The position numbers and the translations under genes were made by a program. The notes below the pieces were generated by a model. It ran no database searches. It saw nothing but the letters and a program-made list of their open reading frames with translations, and was not told the DNA's origin. Of a DNA stretch of 64,000 nt, positions 30,914-38,758 are shown one piece after another. The stretch comes from Lactonifactor sp. BIOML-A5 (lineage in GTDB: Bacteria; Bacillota; Clostridia; Lachnospirales; Lachnospiraceae), in NCBI RefSeq assembly GCF_009677585.1, contig NZ_WKYV01000003.1, positions 174,147 through 238,146 on the forward strand. The letters run 5' to 3'. Within the stretch, counting starts at the first letter, position 1; every line of letters begins with the position of its first letter.

Positions 30914-31546
30914 TTACTGCTCTTCTACCTGGTTAATAGATTGATCCGCATTCAGCCATACCTCTATCCCCCATTCAGCCATCAATGCATCATTAGGTTT
31001 TGTAGTATCTACCGCACCTGGTGTTACCTGTACCGCATCCGTTTCAAAGTCTATATGGCATTTCAATCCTGCATACTTGTTACTATTTTCAACAACGTTC
31101 TTTAATACCGTAACTTGGTTCATAACCTCTGCCTCGCTGCCCACCTCTAAGGGCTCACGATAGTAACAATAAACCAACTCACCATATTCCTTATCTGCGT
31201 CCTGCACGATCCATTTCTCTTGATTTACATGAACCTCTATCTGTTTTGCATCTGCATCAAAGTTTCTCTCCCCATCAGCATTGCACCAGTATTTATTAAT
31301 TGCCACACGCAGATATGCCGATTGGCCGCCTGTATTTTTTACCGTAGACACAGCATCTTCAGGTTTTCCAGGAACAGCACCAGAAATATTTATTCCATCT
31401 TTAGGAGAAACTGTGATATCTACATTAGACGTCCCAACTTTATGTTCCACAGATGCTTCAGGCTTTGATGCCGCCATCGTCCCCCCTATAATAGTCGCAA
31501 CCATCATGATTGCTGCCGTAATTATGAGCGCTATTTTCTTCTTCAT
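30914..31546 (-). CDS. TasA/CalY-like secreted protein (promoter-D unit)
   Basis: A 210-residue protein. The leader MKKKIALIITAAIMMVATIIGGTMA resembles the SipW type (IGGT before the cleavage region). The mature part has GAVPGKPEDAVSTVKNTG and SAYLRVAINKYWCN, the PG...V-x-N and aromatic/acidic strands typical of TasA-like domains, with two cysteines (Cys in KYWCN and CYYRE) and a third near LKCHIDF, unusual for this family. An AAAGGAG site precedes the ATG. It is the first gene after promoter D. No SipW gene is in this operon, so processing would depend on the SipW genes of the other units. Confidence 0.78.
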   Translation of the reverse strand: MKKKIALIITAAIMMVATIIGGTMAASKPEASVEHKVGTSNVDITVSPKDGINISGAVPGKPEDAVSTVKNTGGQSAYLRVAINKYWCNADGERNFDADAKQIEVHVNQEKWIVQDADKEYGELVYCYYREPLEVGSEAEVMNQVTVLKNVVENSNKYAGLKCHIDFETDAVQVTPGAVDTTKPNDALMAEWGIEVWLNADQSINQVEEQ

Positions 31547-31607
31547 ATTCCAGCTCCTTTATATTAAAATCTAAAAACATGTTTAGAATGATTCACTATC
31601 TGATTGT

Positions 31608-31640
31608 ATTATAGCCGGAAATTGTCACACGCAAGTCACA
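31608..31640 (-). promoter_or_regulatory. SARP-type promoter D of the surface operon
   Basis: Minus strand: TGTGACT (31634-31640), 4 bp, TGTGACA (31623-31629), 9 bp, TATAAT (31608-31613). Same geometry as promoters A-C. The ATG of the first gene lies about 62 bp downstream. Confidence 0.82.
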
Positions 31641-31677
31641 CGTAAAGCATTTCTGTGACCAAAAAGAGCAAAAGTAA

Positions 31678-31709
31678 GACCGGAATGATGCCTAATCATC
31701 ACCCCGGTC
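31678..31709 (-). terminator. Likely terminator of the URO-D gene
   Basis: A 13-bp stem (two G-U) at 31678-31690 and 31697-31709, followed on the minus strand by a T-rich tract (TTACTTTTGC). It lies just after the URO-D stop and before promoter D. Confidence 0.65.
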
Positions 31710-31718
31710 CCATCTATT

Positions 31719-32708
31719 TTATACTTCCGTATTAATTATATTGATCTCATCTTCAATAATTTCAAACACGCCCGGATATATGGTCTCCGGCAAACCATAA
31801 GTAATGCACGGGATAAATCCCCCCAGCTCCTTGCTTGCATTGCAGGCTCGACGCACTTCTCTGCGAACCTCCTCTTCCTTCCACTCCGGGAAGTCAAATA
31901 CTCCTCCGTTAATCCCCCCCATCAGTACCATACGGCCATTGAGCTGCCTCTGCAGTTTGGGAATATCATTATCCGGCAGCACTCCCTGCCATACCTGAAT
32001 ATGAATATCCACCATATCCTCTATAATATTTGCACAGTAGCTGTCGGCATGATGAATCACCTGAACGCCTCGGTTTCTGATATAGGAATATAATTTTTCA
32101 TACCTAGGTTTAAAAAACTCTCTCCAGGTCTCTGCGCTCATAAAAAGACGGTCCTTGGCACCCCAGTCATCGTGGGATAGGATCGCATCGGGCTGAAGAT
32201 GATCTATCAGCTGTTTTGCATACTCCATCCTCCAATCCAGCAGGTAATCCAAAAGTTCATGCATTGCCTCTGGTTCCATGAGAAAATTCATTAATGTGTC
32301 TTCGAATCCCATTAAAAAATGGCAGCGTTCAAACAGTCCCGTAGCCATTAGCCCTGTCACCAGATATTCGTTCCGGTCAACGGCAGCAGCAACTCTAATA
32401 GCATCCTGCCACGTCTCCTCCGGAAAATCCAGAGAAGGAGCTTTCACTGTATTTCTCCAGTCACATACATCTGGGCATACTTTATTATTGTCAGTCACAT
32501 AGGGCATACCGGCGTGGTCCCCCTTTTTCCACCGCATAGTTACCCCCCATGCATCTTTGGCATCCTGCCCTTCAATACGCCCTTCCATCGTCTGTGCAAG
32601 GAGAGGTTCATTCAATACGAATGCAAATGGTTCATATTGATTTACCAAGCGTTCTGGTTTTTCTCCGTTCAACAGCGCCATGTAATTTTTCTTAATATTC
32701 ATTGACAT
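31719..32708 (-). CDS. URO-D family protein (uroporphyrinogen decarboxylase-like / MtaA-type)
   Basis: The start is the ATG at 32708 or 32702; GGGAGG is 4 or 10 bp ahead, so the choice is open. The roughly 329-residue protein has the TIM-barrel URO-D pattern: NYMALLNGEKPERL start, SHDDWGAKDRLFMS, FKPRYEKLYSYIRNRG, and VIHHADSYCANIIEDMV. In Clostridia such proteins outside a haem cluster are usually corrinoid methyltransferase-like (MtaA/CmuA group) rather than true haem enzymes, and no haem genes are nearby. It is divergent from a PucR-type regulator, which may control it. The substrate is unknown. Confidence 0.8.
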   Translation of the reverse strand: MSMNIKKNYMALLNGEKPERLVNQYEPFAFVLNEPLLAQTMEGRIEGQDAKDAWGVTMRWKKGDHAGMPYVTDNNKVCPDVCDWRNTVKAPSLDFPEETWQDAIRVAAAVDRNEYLVTGLMATGLFERCHFLMGFEDTLMNFLMEPEAMHELLDYLLDWRMEYAKQLIDHLQPDAILSHDDWGAKDRLFMSAETWREFFKPRYEKLYSYIRNRGVQVIHHADSYCANIIEDMVDIHIQVWQGVLPDNDIPKLQRQLNGRMVLMGGINGGVFDFPEWKEEEVRREVRRACNASKELGGFIPCITYGLPETIYPGVFEIIEDEINIINTEV

Positions 32709-32854
32709 AGTTCCTCCCTTTTCTACGCTTATAGACACAGAATACCCCTGCAGGCGGTACAACATGTAGTGTTGCCAATATGGCTTATAGCACTTCTCTT
32801 TCTTATGAATTCAATATTATCACCACAATTGCTATTTGTACACCCCGCACACTA

Positions 32855-32883
32855 TTGACAGTTTTGCTCTTTTTCCCTACAAT
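32855..32883 (+). promoter_or_regulatory. Promoter of the PucR-type regulator gene
   Basis: TTGACA (32855-32860), 17 bp, TACAAT (32878-32883), about 40 bp upstream of the start codon. Confidence 0.85.
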
Positions 32884-32922
32884 TAGTAGTGTGTAGTTTA
32901 TAACTTTTGATAGGAGATGTAT

Positions 32923-34452
32923 ATGAAGCTAAACATAATGGTTATTTATGAGGCACTTTCCCGCAACTATACGCTCTGTTTTGTCACCTGTGTCGACACA
33001 AACTTTGCATACAGCAGACCGCGCCTGTATACGCCCGGAGCTAGTCTTGTGGAAAATGAGATATATGTTGCCAGAAGCAGTGATCTTCCTCCTCTGTCAG
33101 AAAACCAGAGTCCATCAAACATCTGTATTGTGGCAATTGGTAAACCTCCCGCCGAATATACGAAGTTGTCTCTAAACATTATATGGATAGAAACTGTCCA
33201 ACATATCTCTTCTGTTTTTAATGAACTGCAGGAAGTGTATAATATTTATGACAACTATGAAAGCAGTTTAAATCAGGGGCTTCTGGAGCAATTAGGCTTC
33301 CAGACAGTAATTACCGTGTTCGAAAATATATTTAGGAATCCTGTGGCAATAGTAGATATGAACTTTCATTACCTGGCCAAAAGTCCTGAATTGGGAAACA
33401 CCCCCGAGACAGCCGAATTAATGGCAGATAAAGACGGAAATATGCCATTGGATGTTGTCAATTCCGTGAAGTTCGACCCTATATTTAATGCTGTATCAGA
33501 ATACAAAGAAGCTTTTTTATATGTAAATGATATTACAACCTCGCACAATCTTTGCCTCAACATCTGGCACCGGGAAAGTCAGGTGGCGAGAGTGTTGATT
33601 TTTGAAGTCAACACTCCTTTTTTAGAAGGACACTATTATCTCATGAATGCGCTTCGCCCTTATGTACATTTATATTATGAGCAATTTATCTTCAGCAATG
33701 TATCTCAGCCCTTATCTCTAAGACATACCTTAATGCAAATACTGGACGGACACCAAGTATCCTCTTATATTTTGGAACAGACCTTAAAAAATCACAGATG
33801 GGAAATGGAGGATACTTTTGTTCTCTATTATGTTCAATTAAGTGAAGATGACAGAAGAAGCAAAACCTCTGCCTTTATATGTAAAAACTTGATGACAGAG
33901 TTTTCATTTTGCACCGCTTTTGAATACAAGGATAATATTGTATTACTCATAAACCAGACGAGGGCAGGTCAGGATATAGAATTTGTTGAAAGCCGCCTGA
34001 TCTATATTTTTCGGGAGAGCATATTAAAGACCGGAAAAAGCCGCAGATTTTCCGGTCTTTTCAGCATATCCGAATATTACCGCCAGGCAGTTGCAGCACT
34101 GCGTCTTGGGCATCGGTTTCAACCCACTATCTGGCATCATACGTTTGAAGAATATGCTTTCCTGTATCTTTTAATCGAATGCAAAAATCTAGCATCCCCC
34201 GGCACCTTATACGCCGACGGTCTATTGAAACTACGGGAATATGACAGAGATAATCATACATCATACAACGAAACCTTAAAGGCGTATCTGTACCACCATT
34301 TCAACACTACCCATGCGGCCGCCTCTCTATATATCCACAGAACCACGTTTATCGAACGTATGGGGCGAATTAAAAAGATTATTAATTTTAACCTGGATGA
34401 TTACGATACCTGTCTTCACCTTATGATTTCTTATCGTCTGGAAGACCTGTAA
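32923..34452 (+). CDS. PucR/CdaR-type transcriptional regulator
   Basis: I choose the ATG at 32923 because AGGAG lies 6 bp ahead; an ATG at 32917 overlaps that site. The 509-residue cytoplasmic protein has a poorly conserved N-terminal sensor half. Its C-terminal region shows the PucR HTH pattern: YNETLKAYLYHHFNTTHAAASLYIHRTTFIERMGRIKKI-like spacing (LxxYL, N-x-T-x-A-A-x-x-LyIHR-x-T-x-x-R-x-x-x-I). Such regulators respond to small metabolites. It is divergent from the URO-D gene and convergent with rplL, whose terminator lies between them. The gene pair is an insertion between rplL and the fibre locus. Confidence 0.85.
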   Translation: MKLNIMVIYEALSRNYTLCFVTCVDTNFAYSRPRLYTPGASLVENEIYVARSSDLPPLSENQSPSNICIVAIGKPPAEYTKLSLNIIWIETVQHISSVFNELQEVYNIYDNYESSLNQGLLEQLGFQTVITVFENIFRNPVAIVDMNFHYLAKSPELGNTPETAELMADKDGNMPLDVVNSVKFDPIFNAVSEYKEAFLYVNDITTSHNLCLNIWHRESQVARVLIFEVNTPFLEGHYYLMNALRPYVHLYYEQFIFSNVSQPLSLRHTLMQILDGHQVSSYILEQTLKNHRWEMEDTFVLYYVQLSEDDRRSKTSAFICKNLMTEFSFCTAFEYKDNIVLLINQTRAGQDIEFVESRLIYIFRESILKTGKSRRFSGLFSISEYYRQAVAALRLGHRFQPTIWHHTFEEYAFLYLLIECKNLASPGTLYADGLLKLREYDRDNHTSYNETLKAYLYHHFNTTHAAASLYIHRTTFIERMGRIKKIINFNLDDYDTCLHLMISYRLEDL

Positions 34453-34460
34453 GCAGGCAC

Positions 34461-34504
34461 AAAAAAACTCCCCCACACATCCGCAAATGGACATCTGGGG
34501 GAGT
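34461..34504 (-). terminator. Terminator of the rplJL operon
   Basis: A 9-bp perfect stem (34467-34475 and 34496-34504) followed on the minus strand by seven T. It ends rplJL transcription immediately after rplL, which normally reads into rpoBC in other Firmicutes. Confidence 0.9.
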
Positions 34505-34519
34505 AACTATATTTAAAAA

Positions 34520-34897
34520 TTATTTCAGAGTAATCTTAGCGCCTTCGCCTTCCAGCTTAGCTTTCAGATCTTCTGCTTCTGCCTTAGATGCAGCTTCTTT
34601 GATTACCTTAGGAGCTCCGTCTACTAATTCTTTTGCTTCTTTTAAGCCTAAGCCAGTAGCTTCACGAACAACTTTGATAACCTTAACTTTGTTTGGTCCA
34701 ACTTCTGTTAATTCTACGTCGAACTCATCTTTTTCTTCTGCTGCTTCAGCTGCGCCTGCACCTGCTGCTGCTACAACAACACCTGCTGCTGCAGATACAC
34801 CAAATTCTTCTTCACATGCTTTTACTAAATCATTTAATTCTAATACGGATAACTCTTTGATAGCTTCAATAAATTCAGCTGTTGTTAATTTTGCCAT
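34520..34897 (-). CDS. rplL: 50S ribosomal protein L7/L12
   Basis: The ATG at 34897 (MAKLTTAEF) has GGAGG ahead; a longer frame starts inside the leader. The 125-residue stalk protein has the N-terminal dimerisation helices, an Ala/Gly-rich hinge (about 38-55) and the C-terminal domain with [14 protein letters not shown] and [15 protein letters not shown]. It binds L10 as dimers and recruits translation GTPases. Confidence 0.98.
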   Translation of the reverse strand: MAKLTTAEFIEAIKELSVLELNDLVKACEEEFGVSAAAGVVVAAAGAGAAEAAEEKDEFDVELTEVGPNKVKVIKVVREATGLGLKEAKELVDGAPKVIKEAASKAEAEDLKAKLEGEGAKITLK

Positions 34898-34929
34898 TTT
34901 ATTTACCTCCAATAATTTAATTTTATAGT

Positions 34930-35424
34930 TTAGTTTGCTGCTTCTTTAGATTCTGCAATCTGGCTGATAACACGAGCAAAGTTTGCGATAGGTGACTGGA
35001 TGCTTCCAAGCAGTTTTCCGAGAAGTTCTTCTCTTGACGGGATAGCTGCAAGTGCTTCCACACCGGCTTTGTCGTAATATGCGTCTTCTACGACACCTGC
35101 TACTAATTCCAGCTTGGGAGCTGTCTTAGCGAACTTTGCGAGGATTCTGGCGGGAGCTGTTGCATCGTCCTTGCTCACTGCAAGAGCGTTAGTTCCTTCC
35201 AGATGTTTGCATAATGCTTCACAAGATGTTCCCTGGAATGCAAAGTTCATCATTGTGTTTTTGTATACTTTGTATACAACACCAGCTTCTCTTAATTCCC
35301 TACGCAGTTTTGTGTCCTGTTCAACTGTCAGTCCGCTGTAGTTTACTAATACGATACCCTGGGCATCGGCAATAGTGGCAGCAATCTCTTCTACGACTGG
35401 TTTTTTCAGTTCTACTTTTGCCAT
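34930..35424 (-). CDS. rplJ: 50S ribosomal protein L10
   Basis: The ATG at 35424 ([11 protein letters not shown]) is preferred; an upstream in-frame GTG is part of the AGGAGGTG ribosome site. The 164-residue protein has the L10 pattern ([31 protein letters not shown]) and an alpha-helical C-terminus that binds L7/L12. The mRNA leader is the classic autoregulatory L10 target. It is followed by rplL after about 32 bp. Confidence 0.98.
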   Translation of the reverse strand: MAKVELKKPVVEEIAATIADAQGIVLVNYSGLTVEQDTKLRRELREAGVVYKVYKNTMMNFAFQGTSCEALCKHLEGTNALAVSKDDATAPARILAKFAKTAPKLELVAGVVEDAYYDKAGVEALAAIPSREELLGKLLGSIQSPIANFARVISQIAESKEAAN

Positions 35425-35486
35425 GAATTGGTGCACCTCCTTATAAATTTTAGTGTACCGCCGTCGGATTTTCCATTATAGCAATG

Positions 35487-35632
35487 AAAAAGCCCTCTTT
35501 ATCCGAGGACAAAGAGGGCACATTGATTCTTATCTAAAAGAAAAAATCATTCCTCGGCAGGCGGTTTCATCCTTATGCCATACGGCACCTGCTGTCTTCG
35601 GCAGTGATATATGAGATTTCATATAATCCTTT
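35487..35632 (-). ncRNA. Ribosomal protein L10 leader with attenuator hairpin
   Basis: The 5' leader of rplJ on the minus strand contains GC-rich paired segments (about 35552-35632) and a final hairpin (35492-35500 with 35511-35519) followed by five T, i.e. an intrinsic terminator. This is the usual layout of the L10 leader, where L10(L12)4 binding favours termination. I did not fold it fully; the exact limits are approximate. Confidence 0.75.
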
Positions 35633-35635
35633 GGT

Positions 35636-35664
35636 ATTGTATCAAAAGCCGGACAGGCTGTCAA
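35636..35664 (-). promoter_or_regulatory. rplJL promoter
   Basis: Minus strand TTGACA (35659-35664), 17 bp, TACAAT (35636-35641), placed between the rplA stop and the L10 leader. Confidence 0.9.
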
Positions 35665-35685
35665 TACATTTTTGTTGCAAATCTA

Positions 35686-36378
35686 TTATACTAACTTAAC
35701 AGGGTTGATCTTAACGCCAGGTCCCATAGTCGGAGCGATGGTAACACTCTTTAAGAAGGTTCCTTTTAATGCGCTAGGTTTCGCCTTGTTAATAGCATCC
35801 ATAAGCGTCTGGAAGTTGTCCGCTAACTGCTCCTCTGTGAAAGAAGCTTTTCCGATTGGCACGTGAATGATGTTTGTTTTATCAAGACGATACTCAATCT
35901 TACCAGCTTTGATATCATTAACAGCTTTGGTAACGTCCATTGTAACTGTTCCTGCTTTGGGGTTTGGCATCAGGCCTTTCGGACCCAGGACACGTCCCAG
36001 ACGTCCTACAACACCCATCATGTCAGGAGTAGCTACTACAACGTCAAAGTCCAGCCATCCTTCGTTCTGAATCTTGGGAATCAACTCATCCCCTCCAACG
36101 AATTCAGCCCCTGCCGCCTTTGCTTCCTCTGCCTTTGCATCTTTAGCAAATACTAATACGCGAACCTTTTTGCCGGTTCCGTGAGGAAGAACTACAGCAC
36201 CACGGATCTGCTGATCTGCGTGACGTCCGTCACAGCCTGTTCTGATATGAGCTTCGATTGTCTCGTCAAACTTAGCTACCGCTGTTTTCTTTACTACTGC
36301 AACAGCTTCAGCTGGATCATATAATTTGAAGCGTTCCACTGCTTTGGCAGCTTCTACATATTTCTTACCATGTTTCAT
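35686..36378 (-). CDS. rplA: 50S ribosomal protein L1
   Basis: A 230-residue L1 stalk protein with the expected [30 protein letters not shown] and IHVPIGK segments. An AGGAGG precedes the ATG. L1 binds 23S rRNA and, in many bacteria, its own mRNA. It follows rplK with a 125-bp gap that holds a hairpin repeated upstream of rplK. Confidence 0.98.
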   Translation of the reverse strand: MKHGKKYVEAAKAVERFKLYDPAEAVAVVKKTAVAKFDETIEAHIRTGCDGRHADQQIRGAVVLPHGTGKKVRVLVFAKDAKAEEAKAAGAEFVGGDELIPKIQNEGWLDFDVVVATPDMMGVVGRLGRVLGPKGLMPNPKAGTVTMDVTKAVNDIKAGKIEYRLDKTNIIHVPIGKASFTEEQLADNFQTLMDAINKAKPSALKGTFLKSVTIAPTMGPGVKINPVKLV

Positions 36379-36394
36379 CTTAAATAACCTCCTA

Positions 36395-36422
36395 GTGGTA
36401 ATTGCGGGAATTTCCCTCCCAC
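36395..36422 (-). promoter_or_regulatory. Hairpin element upstream of rplA (copy of the one upstream of rplK)
   Basis: A 28-nt element abutting the rplA ribosome site: GUGG at its 5' side and CCAC at its 3' side (minus strand) with an internal GGGA...UCCC. It matches the rplK element at about 25 of 28 positions. A translational operator for L1 is a reasonable inference. Confidence 0.5.
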
Positions 36423-36503
36423 GTGTCGTAATTATACGGTATCATCTCTCAGTTATTCCTCTCATGCACGAAGCATGAATCAATGAGGCCGGAGATGGGT
36501 ATC

Positions 36504-36929
36504 TTAATCTTCTACAGTGATTCCCATGCTGCGGGCAGTACCTGCAACCATGCTCATCGCTGCTTCCAGAGATCCTGCATTTAAGTCCGGCATCTTTGTC
36601 TCTGCAATTTCCTGAAGCTTAGCTTTAGAAATTGTAGCAACCTTTGTCTTGTTAGGAACACCGGAACCAGATTTAATATTGCAGGCTTTCTTCAATAAAA
36701 CTGCAGCCGGCGGAGTCTTTGTGATAAAGCTGAAGCTTCTGTCTGCATAAACAGTGATGACTACAGGGATTACTACATCGCCCTTGTCAGCAGTCCTAGC
36801 ATTGAATTCTTTTGTAAACTGTACAATGTTTACACCATGCTGACCCAGTGCAGGACCAACCGGTGGTGCTGGTGTTGCCTTTCCAGCAGGAATCTGTAAT
36901 TTAATATAGCCTTGAACTTTCTTTGCCAT
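36504..36929 (-). CDS. rplK: 50S ribosomal protein L11
   Basis: A 141-residue protein of the GTPase-associated centre. The N-terminal domain has the proline-rich [20 protein letters not shown] with GQHGVNI, and the C-terminal RNA-binding domain has [23 protein letters not shown] and [14 protein letters not shown] precedes the ATG. Confidence 0.98.
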   Translation of the reverse strand: MAKKVQGYIKLQIPAGKATPAPPVGPALGQHGVNIVQFTKEFNARTADKGDVVIPVVITVYADRSFSFITKTPPAAVLLKKACNIKSGSGVPNKTKVATISKAKLQEIAETKMPDLNAGSLEAAMSMVAGTARSMGITVED

Positions 36930-36945
36930 TTTGGCACCTCCTAAT

Positions 36946-36973
36946 GTGGTAATGTCGGGGATTTCCCTCCCAC
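36946..36973 (-). promoter_or_regulatory. Hairpin element upstream of rplK
   Basis: The 28-nt sister of the element upstream of rplA, again directly before the AGGAGG of rplK. Both copies can pair GUGG with CCAC around a GGGA/UCCC core, so L1 or another ribosomal protein could block both genes. Confidence 0.5.
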
Positions 36974-37004
36974 GAGCTATCCGTCAGGACAGCCCTTCCT
37001 TTTG

Positions 37005-37520
37005 TTACATTTTTTTAACTTCTGCGAAACTAATTTCTACCGGCGTCTCGCGGCCGAAGAGCTCAACATTGATGGTAACAATCTGCTTTCCTTCATTGAT
37101 ACTCTGAATCACTCCGGTAGTATCCTTCCATACGCCTCCGGTGACAACCACGCTGTCCCCTTCTGCAAAGTCTACCTGGAGATCTGCTTCATGAATACCA
37201 AGAGGCTTCATCTCTTCTTCTGTAAGCGGCACTGGCTTGGAACCCGGTCCTACAAATCCGGTCACACCTCTGGTGTTTCTTACAACGTACCAGGTGTCAT
37301 CGTTCATAACCATGTTCAGCAGCACATATCCGGGAAACATCTTTTTCTGGACCTGTTTTTTTACGCCGTTTTTAAGTTCTACAACGTCCTGCATGGGAAC
37401 ACGGACTTCCAGGATCTGATCTTCCAGATGTCTGTTTTCAATTGTCTTTTCAATGTTGGCTTTTACTTTGTTCTCATACCCTGAATAGGTATGGACAACG
37501 TACCAATTTGCTTCTGACAT
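37005..37520 (-). CDS. nusG: Transcription elongation/termination factor NusG
   Basis: A 171-residue protein. The NGN domain starts WYVVHTYSGYENKVKANIE and contains FPGYVLL and the NTRGVTGFVG loop. The C-terminal KOW domain begins near 120 (FAEGDSVVVTGGVWKDTTGVI). It lies 16 bp after secE. The start is the ATG at 37520. Confidence 0.98.
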   Translation of the reverse strand: MSEANWYVVHTYSGYENKVKANIEKTIENRHLEDQILEVRVPMQDVVELKNGVKKQVQKKMFPGYVLLNMVMNDDTWYVVRNTRGVTGFVGPGSKPVPLTEEEMKPLGIHEADLQVDFAEGDSVVVTGGVWKDTTGVIQSINEGKQIVTINVELFGRETPVEISFAEVKKM

Positions 37521-37536
37521 ATAATCACCCTTGTCC

Positions 37537-37743
37537 TTACCTGATTAAGAAATTGATTCCCTCTAAGACCGCGCTGTCAAGAACTGCAATGATAGCGCCC
37601 AGGAGCACAGTAATCACCACAACGGCAACCGTCTGCTTTCCCAATGTCTTTTTGTCAGGCCAGATAATTTTCTTGAATTCGGTTTGGAGTCCCGCAAACC
37701 AGCTCTTTTTCTGAGCTTTCTCTTTCTTTACTTCTTCTGCCAT
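37537..37743 (-). CDS. secE: Protein translocase subunit SecE
   Basis: A 68-residue single-pass membrane protein of the Sec translocon. The N-terminus is charged (EEVKKEKAQKK), followed by the conserved WFAGLQTEFKKIIWPDKKTL and one C-terminal helix. This is the short Firmicutes form. It sits between rpmG and nusG as usual. Confidence 0.97.
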   Translation of the reverse strand: MAEEVKKEKAQKKSWFAGLQTEFKKIIWPDKKTLGKQTVAVVVITVLLGAIIAVLDSAVLEGINFLIR

Positions 37744-37766
37744 GGTTTCACCTCTCGCGGACCGGA

Positions 37767-37916
37767 TTATTTGGTCTCTTTGTGCATTGTGTGGGTCTTA
37801 CAGAATTTGCAGTACTTTTTGGTCTCCATTCTCTCCGGATGATTTTTCTTTTCTTTTGTCATGTTGTAATTACGTTGTTTACATTCCGTACATGCCAATG
37901 TGATCTTTACGCGCAC
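37767..37916 (-). CDS. rpmG: 50S ribosomal protein L33 (zinc-ribbon form)
   Basis: A 49-residue protein read from a GTG at 37916, 8 bp after GGAGG; an in-frame ATG overlaps the ribosome site. It reads [17 protein letters not shown], then CKFCKTH, so all four zinc-binding cysteines are present (the zinc-plus form). It is the first gene of the secE-nusG operon. Confidence 0.95.
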   Translation of the reverse strand: MRVKITLACTECKQRNYNMTKEKKNHPERMETKKYCKFCKTHTMHKETK

Positions 37917-38055
37917 GACTTCCACCTCCATGTGTTCAATATCGCTGGTAGTTCACGTTCTACCAAGTTACAACGGACTTTTTTTCCGCCTGCTGCGGTT
38001 ACCATACCCGCAATTTTAGGCATAAAAAAAAGACCTACTTCCATGTCGCTTGTCT

Positions 38056-38084
38056 ACTATATCACATATTTTCTCCTGCGTCAA
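38056..38084 (-). promoter_or_regulatory. rpmG-secE-nusG-rplKA promoter
   Basis: Minus strand TTGACG (38079-38084), 17 bp, TATAGT (38056-38061). A leader of about 130 nt follows, with a run of eight U and a small TGGTAG/CTACCA hairpin before rpmG. Confidence 0.88.
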
Positions 38085-38152
38085 GCAGCGGCGGCAACTT
38101 TTACCGCGAAAGTATCTTGCAGAACAGTGCGCAGACAACAGCAAAAATTGAT

Positions 38153-38758
38153 TTACTTTTGATATCTGATTCTAATTATGCTTAAAATCAGGCACACCCC
38201 TGAGATACAGAGCAGCACAGGCTTTTGACCCACAACCTGGGCGGTCATACTATTGAGAAAAAAAGGGCCCATCTTATCAGGGCCCCCGAACAGATTGGCC
38301 AGGTAATATCCCAGGGAGGCCAGATATCCAGCTATGTAATTTCGGGATATGACAGCGCCCAGCAGACCGAAGCTTCCCAGGGCCGCCGCGGTGCAAAAAG
38401 TCCCGGCAGTATAGGCCCAGTATGGAAACTCACAGTGACCGGCCCTGAGTAATGCCCCAAAGGCCAGAATACAGAGGTAAACGGCTGCGCCTGCCATGCA
38501 AATCCGCTGCCCCAAAGTCTTCCAGTGTGCTTTGGGCCGGGCCGCTACCATTTCAAAAATCTCCCTTTCCTGCTCCGGTGCCGCCAGTGCAGGAAACAGA
38601 AGCAGACCCGTCAGGGCCACATATTTCTCCAGACAGTCAGCACTGTATTGAGCATCCAGATACGTGACCCCGTGCAGAAACGGGATTAATACAAACAGAC
38701 CGGCTGTCAGAAGTAATTTATTTGCGATGCAAAGTCTGAAATTTATTCTCCAATACAT
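38153..38758 (-). CDS. ABC-2-type transporter permease (smaller subunit)
   Basis: I prefer the ATG at 38758 (MYWRINFRL), preceded by GGAGAG at 7 bp. The 201-residue protein has about six hydrophobic helices and a short cytoplasmic loop with PEQEREIFEMVAARP after the second, a pattern of ABC-2 membrane subunits. The gene overlaps the end of the larger permease by 41 bp in another frame. It is the last gene of the transporter operon. The substrate is unknown; the arrangement (ATPase, two permeases, OmpR-type system) is common for peptide-antibiotic resistance or export, which is only a hypothesis here. Confidence 0.72.
   Translation of the reverse strand: MYWRINFRLCIANKLLLTAGLFVLIPFLHGVTYLDAQYSADCLEKYVALTGLLLFPALAAPEQEREIFEMVAARPKAHWKTLGQRICMAGAAVYLCILAFGALLRAGHCEFPYWAYTAGTFCTAAALGSFGLLGAVISRNYIAGYLASLGYYLANLFGGPDKMGPFFLNSMTAQVVGQKPVLLCISGVCLILSIIRIRYQK

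Noticed and set aside
31654..31660. A single TGTGACC on the plus strand near promoter D
   Set aside because: Only one heptamer, opposite orientation, no -10 at the expected distance.
37917..38035. A short reading frame in the rpmG leader (about 37 residues)
   Set aside because: No convincing ribosome site ahead of its ATG, and it overlaps the rpmG ribosome region; kept only as leader.
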